From JAKPUX01 sp964436305 (lineage in GTDB: Bacteria > Zhuqueibacterota > Zhuqueibacteria > Residuimicrobiales > Residuimicrobiaceae): 64,000 bases of DNA. The DNA is taken from contig CAYTCI010000012.1 in the NCBI GenBank assembly GCA_964436305.1, positions 1 through 64,000 on the forward strand, given 5' to 3'. The position numbers and the translations under genes are program-made. A model generated the notes under the pieces. The model was given only the letters and a program-made list of their open reading frames with translations. It made no database searches and was not told where the DNA came from. This document shows, in pieces, positions 62,201 to 64,000 of this stretch. The first letter of the stretch is position 1; each line of letters begins with the position of its first letter.

Positions 62201-62474
62201 GGCTGTGCTAGACGGGGAGCTAGCGGTGCCCTGTAACCTGCAACCCGCTCCAGCAGGGTCGAAGTCCCATTCTGAGGCCTGCTCACGTTCTTGTCTCTCC
62301 ACAGCGCGCAACGCTGATAGTTCAAGCCCCACGCAATGGAGTCGTGCCCAACCCCGTCAGGATCGGAAGATAGCAGCGGCAAGCACATGCTCTATGTGCC
62401 GCGGGAGTACTTGGCTGGAGTTGTGGGCTGTGCCGGCTTGAACGCCGAGAGGTCGAGGGTGGGTGCACAGCCTT
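62201..62474 (+). ncRNA. ffs: Signal recognition particle RNA, large (Alu-containing) form
   Basis: The Alu-domain start GCTAGACGGGGAG...GGTGCCCTGTAACCTGC, and the S-domain core GTCAGGATCGGAAGATAGCA with ATGTGCCGCGGG on the other strand of helix 8, match the Bacillus scRNA type. The ends GGCTGTGC and GCACAGCC pair to close the molecule, followed by a T-rich stretch that should serve as terminator. About 274 nt. It binds Ffh and targets nascent membrane proteins. It fills the 312-base gap between tRNA-Ala and dnaX. Confidence 0.93.
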
Positions 62475-62504
62475 TTTATTTTGTCAGCGAAGCCGGATCG
62501 CCGC

Positions 62505-64000
62505 ATGTCCTACTTGGTGCTCGCCCGAAAATATCGCCCCATGTTTTTTGCCGATGTGATGGGGCAGCAGCATGTGACCCAGACCCTGCAAAATGCCATC
62601 CAGCAGAACCGGATCGCCAGCGCCTATCTCTTCTGTGGCCCGCGCGGCATTGGCAAGACCACTGTCGCCCGGCTCCTGGCCAAAGCGCTCAACTGCGACC
62701 AGGGCCCTACCATTCATCCCTGCAATACCTGCTCCTCCTGCATAGAAATCAATGAAAGCCGCAGCCTCGATGTCTTTGAGATCGACGGCGCCTCCAATCG
62801 CGGCATCGATGAGGTGCGCAATCTGCGCGAGGGGCTGCGCTATACCCCCAATCCCGGCAAATCCCGCATCTATATCATCGATGAAGTGCACATGCTCACC
62901 AACGAGGCCTTCAACGCCCTGCTGAAGACCCTCGAGGAGCCCCCGGCCCGGGTGCTTTTCATCTTTGCCACCACCGAGGTCCACAAGGTGCCGGCGACCA
63001 TTCTGTCGCGCTGCCAGCGTTTCGATTTCAAGCGCATGCCGCATCATGCCATCGTCGAGCAGCTGCAGACGATGTGCCAGCAGGAGGAGATCACCATCGA
63101 TGCCGAGTCGCTGCGGATCATTGCGACCAAAGCCGATGGCAGCATGCGCGACTCGCAGAGCATCCTCGACCAGATCATCGCCTTTTCCGGCAAGAACATC
63201 CAGGCCCGCGATGTCGCCTCTCTGCTCGGGATCATCGATCAGGAGCTCTTTTTCCGGGTTACCGATCTGATCCGCAACCAGGATGCCGAGGGTGCAGTCA
63301 AGCTGGCCGAGTATATCTTCACCGAGGGCTATGATTTTGACGAATTTCTCCTCGGTCTCGAGCAGCACATGCGCAATTTTCTGGTGATCAAGAGTGGGGG
63401 CGCCACCGACCTGATCGACTGTTCCGAGGAGCACATCGCGCGCTATCAGCAGGAGCAGGCGGCCTTCTCGGTGGAAGACCTGCTGCGCCTGATCAAGGTG
63501 GCGGCGGATACCGAGAACCTGGTGCGCCGCAGCAGTAATGCCCGCCTGCACTTCGAGGTCGCCCTCGTCAAGATGGTGCGGATGAGCGGCAGCGTACAAC
63601 TGGCGGCCTTGCTGACGCATCTCGACGACGTAAAAAAAAACTCTAGTCCAGCCGGACTGAGCACCGTTGCGGCGCGGCCGGCTCCCGTCACGCCGGCGCC
63701 CCCGCCCCCGTTCTCCCGGCCGCCGCTTCCGCCACCCCTGTCCCCTGCCCCGCCTGCTCCTCCCCCACCGGTGCCCCCCGCCGCGCCGGCCGCTGCGCCA
63801 ACCTCCCCGGGCGTGACACTCGAGAGCGTCGAGGCGCGCTGGCAAGGCATTCTCGATGCGGTACGGGCGCAAAAGGTGGCGTTGGGGACCTTTCTCTATG
63901 AGGGGTGGCCGACCCGGGTGAACAACGGGCAGTTGGAAATCATGTTCCCCCGCGAAAGCAGCTTTCAGATGGACTCCATCCTCAACAGCCGCACGCTGCT
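62505..64000 (+). CDS. dnaX: DNA polymerase III subunits tau/gamma, 3'-truncated
   Basis: Open to the window end, so the C-terminus is missing; about 498 residues are visible from ATG 62505. It has the clamp-loader AAA+ core: LARKYRPMFFADVMGQQHV, Walker A GPRGIGKTT, a zinc cluster CNTCSSC, Walker B-type IIDEVHMLT and sensor TTEVHKVPATILSRCQRFDF. After residue 375 comes a Pro-rich linker. An A9 run at 63632-63640 is followed by stops in both other frames (TAG 63644, TGA 63658), a likely slippage site giving a gamma-like short product. It loads the beta clamp. Confidence 0.96.
   Translation, partial: MSYLVLARKYRPMFFADVMGQQHVTQTLQNAIQQNRIASAYLFCGPRGIGKTTVARLLAKALNCDQGPTIHPCNTCSSCIEINESRSLDVFEIDGASNRGIDEVRNLREGLRYTPNPGKSRIYIIDEVHMLTNEAFNALLKTLEEPPARVLFIFATTEVHKVPATILSRCQRFDFKRMPHHAIVEQLQTMCQQEEITIDAESLRIIATKADGSMRDSQSILDQIIAFSGKNIQARDVASLLGIIDQELFFRVTDLIRNQDAEGAVKLAEYIFTEGYDFDEFLLGLEQHMRNFLVIKSGGATDLIDCSEEHIARYQQEQAAFSVEDLLRLIKVAADTENLVRRSSNARLHFEVALVKMVRMSGSVQLAALLTHLDDVKKNSSPAGLSTVAARPAPVTPAPPPPFSRPPLPPPLSPAPPAPPPPVPPAAPAAAPTSPGVTLESVEARWQGILDAVRAQKVALGTFLYEGWPTRVNNGQLEIMFPRESSFQMDSILNSRTL
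63632..63646 (+). promoter_or_regulatory. Predicted slippage/frameshift site in dnaX
   Basis: Nine consecutive A then CTCTAG. In frame it reads Val-Lys-Lys-Asn-Ser. A net -1 shift meets TAG at 63644-63646 and a +1 shift meets TGA at 63658-63660, so any slip ends the protein close to residue 380, the usual gamma length. Confidence 0.7.

Overview
The window is GC-rich, gene-dense bacterial chromosome with no phage, insertion sequence, CRISPR array or resistance island. Several features suggest a member of the FCB superphylum (Fibrobacterota-Chlorobiota-Bacteroidota and candidate phyla such as KSB1 or Calditrichota). These are a giant secreted protein ending in an NPNPF-type FlgD/type IX-secretion-like C-terminal domain, a PorV/UPF0164-like outer-membrane protein next to it, a WbqC-family protein, the secreted family often mislabelled 'asparagine synthetase B', a Tricorn-type protease and an EF-G of the spdEFG1 type. 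This placement is inference; there is no rRNA here.

Layout. 1-5.3 kb: a TPR protein (cut at the left edge), a secreted FCB-type protein, a methyltransferase, then ftsE-ftsX. 5.4-8.7 kb: hrcA-grpE-dnaJ (no dnaK) and a ComEA-like helix-hairpin-helix protein. 8.7-10.7 kb: a PilM-like protein plus a single-pass partner. 10.7-15.4 kb: rsmD, coaD, pta, an aspartate aminotransferase, an FmdB zinc ribbon and a TPR protein, mostly overlapping or closely spaced. 15.7-28.8 kb: a surface module with a small exported protein, a 3565-residue secreted repeat protein and a PorV-like TPR protein. 28.9-33.7 kb: a partner-switching module in which an RsbW-like kinase, membrane sensor, RsbU-like phosphatase, HTH-like region and TPRs are fused in one protein, followed by a STAS anti-anti-sigma factor that carries a related HTH-like tail. 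33.8-39.5 kb: obgE, dprA, two tRNA-Ser genes, gltX, glnS.

39.6-48.8 kb: tRNA-Gln, a proline-rich outer-membrane barrel protein and tRNA-Arg on the plus strand; then on the minus strand a RecA/KaiC-like ATPase, fusA, a Tricorn-like protease, a DUF948-like protein and a YtxH-like protein. 49.1-54.4 kb: tex, a glycosyltransferase, a WbqC protein and an M20 peptidase. 54.4-57.2 kb (minus): DedA, an SPL-like radical SAM enzyme and a ParB-like protein. 57.4-61.1 kb: ssb followed by a nucleoside-salvage cluster (cdd, a uridine kinase fused to a hemerythrin domain, tdk, pnp). 61.1-64.0 kb: an RNA-rich segment with tRNA-Glu, tRNA-Arg(ACG) next to tadA, tRNA-Ser x2, tRNA-Ala and a large Alu-containing SRP RNA, then dnaX (cut at the right edge) with an A9 run typical of tau/gamma slippage.

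The most unusual items are the fused kinase-phosphatase-HTH-TPR regulator and its HTH-tailed STAS partner, the uridine kinase-hemerythrin fusion, the dnaX slippage site, and the overlapping SPL-like/ParB-like pair. Function calls come from reading motifs only; no database search was run.
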